From the NCBI GenBank assembly GCA_035444405.1, contig DAOMOP010000095.1, positions 1-14,717 of the forward strand: a DNA stretch of 14,717 nucleotides, read 5' to 3'. Of the stretch, positions 13,582-14,717 are shown piece after piece (the stretch's first letter is position 1; each line of letters begins with the position of its first letter). A program made the translations under genes and the position numbers. The notes under the pieces are model-generated. The model worked only from the letters and a program-made list of their open reading frames with translations, was not told the DNA's origin and made no database searches. Source of the DNA: DAOMOP01 sp035444405 (GTDB lineage: Bacteria; Pseudomonadota; Gammaproteobacteria; Burkholderiales; Rhodocyclaceae).

Positions 13582-14717
13582 AGCACAAGGTCAAGCGTCT
13601 GCACTTCGTCGGCATCGGCGGCGCCGGCATGAGCGGCATCGCCGAGGTGCTGCTCAACCTCGGCTACGCCGTCAGCGGCTCGGACCTCGTCGAGAGCGCG
13701 GCGACGGCGCGGCTGCGCGCGCTCGGCGCAAAGGTCGTGCTCGGGCATGCCGCCGACAACGTCGATGCCGCCGACGCGGTGGTGACGTCGACCGCGGTGC
13801 GCCCCGACAATCCCGAGGTACTGGCCGCGCGCGCGCGCCGCATCCCGGTGGTGCCGCGCGCACAGATGCTCGCCGAGCTGATGCGCCTCAAGCAGGGCAT
13901 CGCGATCGCCGGCACGCACGGCAAAACGACGACGACCTCGCTGGTCACGAGCATCCTCGCCGAGGGCGGGCTCGACCCGACCTTCGTGATCGGCGGTCGG
14001 TTGAACGCCGCCGGGGCGAACGCGCGGCTCGGTACCGGCGATTTCCTGGTCGCCGAAGCCGACGAATCCGACGCCTCGTTTCTGCTGCTCACGCCGGTGA
14101 TCGCGGTGGTCACGAACATCGACGCCGACCACATGGACACTTACGGGCACGACTTCGCGCGCCTCAAGCAGGCCTTCGTCGACTTCCTGCAGCACCTGCC
14201 CTTCTACGGCGTCGCGGTGCTGTGCGAGGACGATCCGCACGTGCGCTCGATCATGCCGCTGGTGTCGAAGCAGATCGTGCGCTTCGGCGTGTCGGAGAGC
14301 GCCAGCATCCGCGCCGAGAACATCCGCGCGGAAGGCGGGCGCATGCTGTTCGATGCGGTGCGCGTGAACGGCTCGATCACGCGGCTGCCGATCGCGCTCA
14401 ACCTGCCCGGCCTGCACAACGTGCGCAATGCGCTCGCGGCGATCGCGGTGGCGAGCGAGCTGCAGGTCGCCGACGCGGCGATCGTCAAGGCGCTCGCCGA
14501 GTTCAAGGGGGTGGGGCGGCGCTTCCAGCGCTACGGCGAGATTGCCCGGCGCGGCGAAGACGGCATCGCGCAGGGCAGCTTCACGCTGATCGACGACTAC
14601 GGCCACCACCCGGTCGAGATGGCGGCCACGATCGCCGCGGCGCGTGGTGCGTTTCCGGGTCGTCGCCTGGTGCTGGCGTTCCAGCCGCACCGCTACTCGC
14701 GCACGCGCGACTGCTTC
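13578..14717 (+). CDS. murC: UDP-MurNAc:L-alanine ligase MurC, 3' end missing
   Basis: MurC adds the first stem-peptide residue, L-alanine, to UDP-MurNAc using ATP. The window ends after 380 codons, about 80-85% of a normal MurC. The N-terminal UDP-binding loop HFVGIGGAGMSGIAEVL is followed by GSDLVES. The ATP loop is AGTHGKTTTTSL with Gly112 and Lys116; its THGKT, not TNGKT, marks MurC among the Mur ligases. EADESDASFL, NIDADHMDTYG, LPGLHNVRNALAAIAVA, GVGRRFQ and DDYGHHPVEM follow. The last visible motif is AFQPHRYSRTRDCF. The ATG overlaps the murG stop, and AGGAGG at 13563-13568 gives one of the best ribosome sites in the cluster. The usual next genes (ddlB, ftsQ, ftsA, ftsZ) would lie beyond the window. 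Confidence 0.98.
   Translation, partial: MKHKVKRLHFVGIGGAGMSGIAEVLLNLGYAVSGSDLVESAATARLRALGAKVVLGHAADNVDAADAVVTSTAVRPDNPEVLAARARRIPVVPRAQMLAELMRLKQGIAIAGTHGKTTTTSLVTSILAEGGLDPTFVIGGRLNAAGANARLGTGDFLVAEADESDASFLLLTPVIAVVTNIDADHMDTYGHDFARLKQAFVDFLQHLPFYGVAVLCEDDPHVRSIMPLVSKQIVRFGVSESASIRAENIRAEGGRMLFDAVRVNGSITRLPIALNLPGLHNVRNALAAIAVASELQVADAAIVKALAEFKGVGRRFQRYGEIARRGEDGIAQGSFTLIDDYGHHPVEMAATIAAARGAFPGRRLVLAFQPHRYSRTRDCF

Noticed and set aside
1..14717. CRISPR arrays, insertion sequences, tRNAs, phage or defence genes
   Set aside because: None seen on either strand. Apart from the leader regions, the window is filled by conserved housekeeping genes.

Overview
The window is an ordinary, well-conserved chromosomal region from a high-G+C Gram-negative proteobacterium. 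It holds the first two thirds of the dcw (division and cell wall) cluster and a short upstream segment with rsmI, pyrC, a lipoprotein gene and rnpB. I infer Betaproteobacteria, possibly Rhodocyclales. The reasons are the strong GC3 bias, the type A RNase P RNA placed directly before mraZ, the E. coli-like dihydroorotase, the DAP-type MurE and the family-typical protein lengths. The order-level placement is a guess. A 10-N scaffold gap inside pyrC shows that this is a draft or metagenome assembly.

Layout, all on the + strand. 1-138: C-terminal end of rsmI. 245-1334: pyrC, broken only by the gap. 1345-1761: small uncharacterised lipoprotein. About 1834-2215: rnpB, the RNase P RNA. 2216-2497: the dcw leader, with a sigma70-type promoter and an array of 10-bp-spaced GTGG(G/A) repeats that looks like the MraZ operator. 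2498-14717: mraZ, rsmH, ftsL, ftsI, murE, murF, mraY, murD, ftsW, murG and murC (murC cut by the window end).

The dcw genes form one tightly packed transcription unit. Nine of the ten gene junctions are 4-nt stop/start overlaps (ATGA or GTGA), and the tenth (murF/mraY) overlaps by 11 nt, so there is no room for internal intergenic promoters. Together they make the murein precursor: MurC, MurD, MurE and MurF build the UDP-MurNAc-pentapeptide, MraY makes lipid I and MurG makes lipid II. They also supply the septal synthase (FtsW glycosyltransferase, FtsI transpeptidase, FtsL regulator). MraZ is the likely autoregulator, and RsmH and RsmI are the pair that modify 16S rRNA C1402, so both enzymes acting on that base lie in this window. 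pyrC supplies the pyrimidine precursors of UDP-sugars.

I found no undescribed system. The points most worth a second look are the overlapping ends at the pyrC scaffold gap, a 74-codon patch of foreign-looking codon usage inside rsmH, the four-repeat MraZ operator over the promoter, and the unassigned lipoprotein between pyrC and rnpB.
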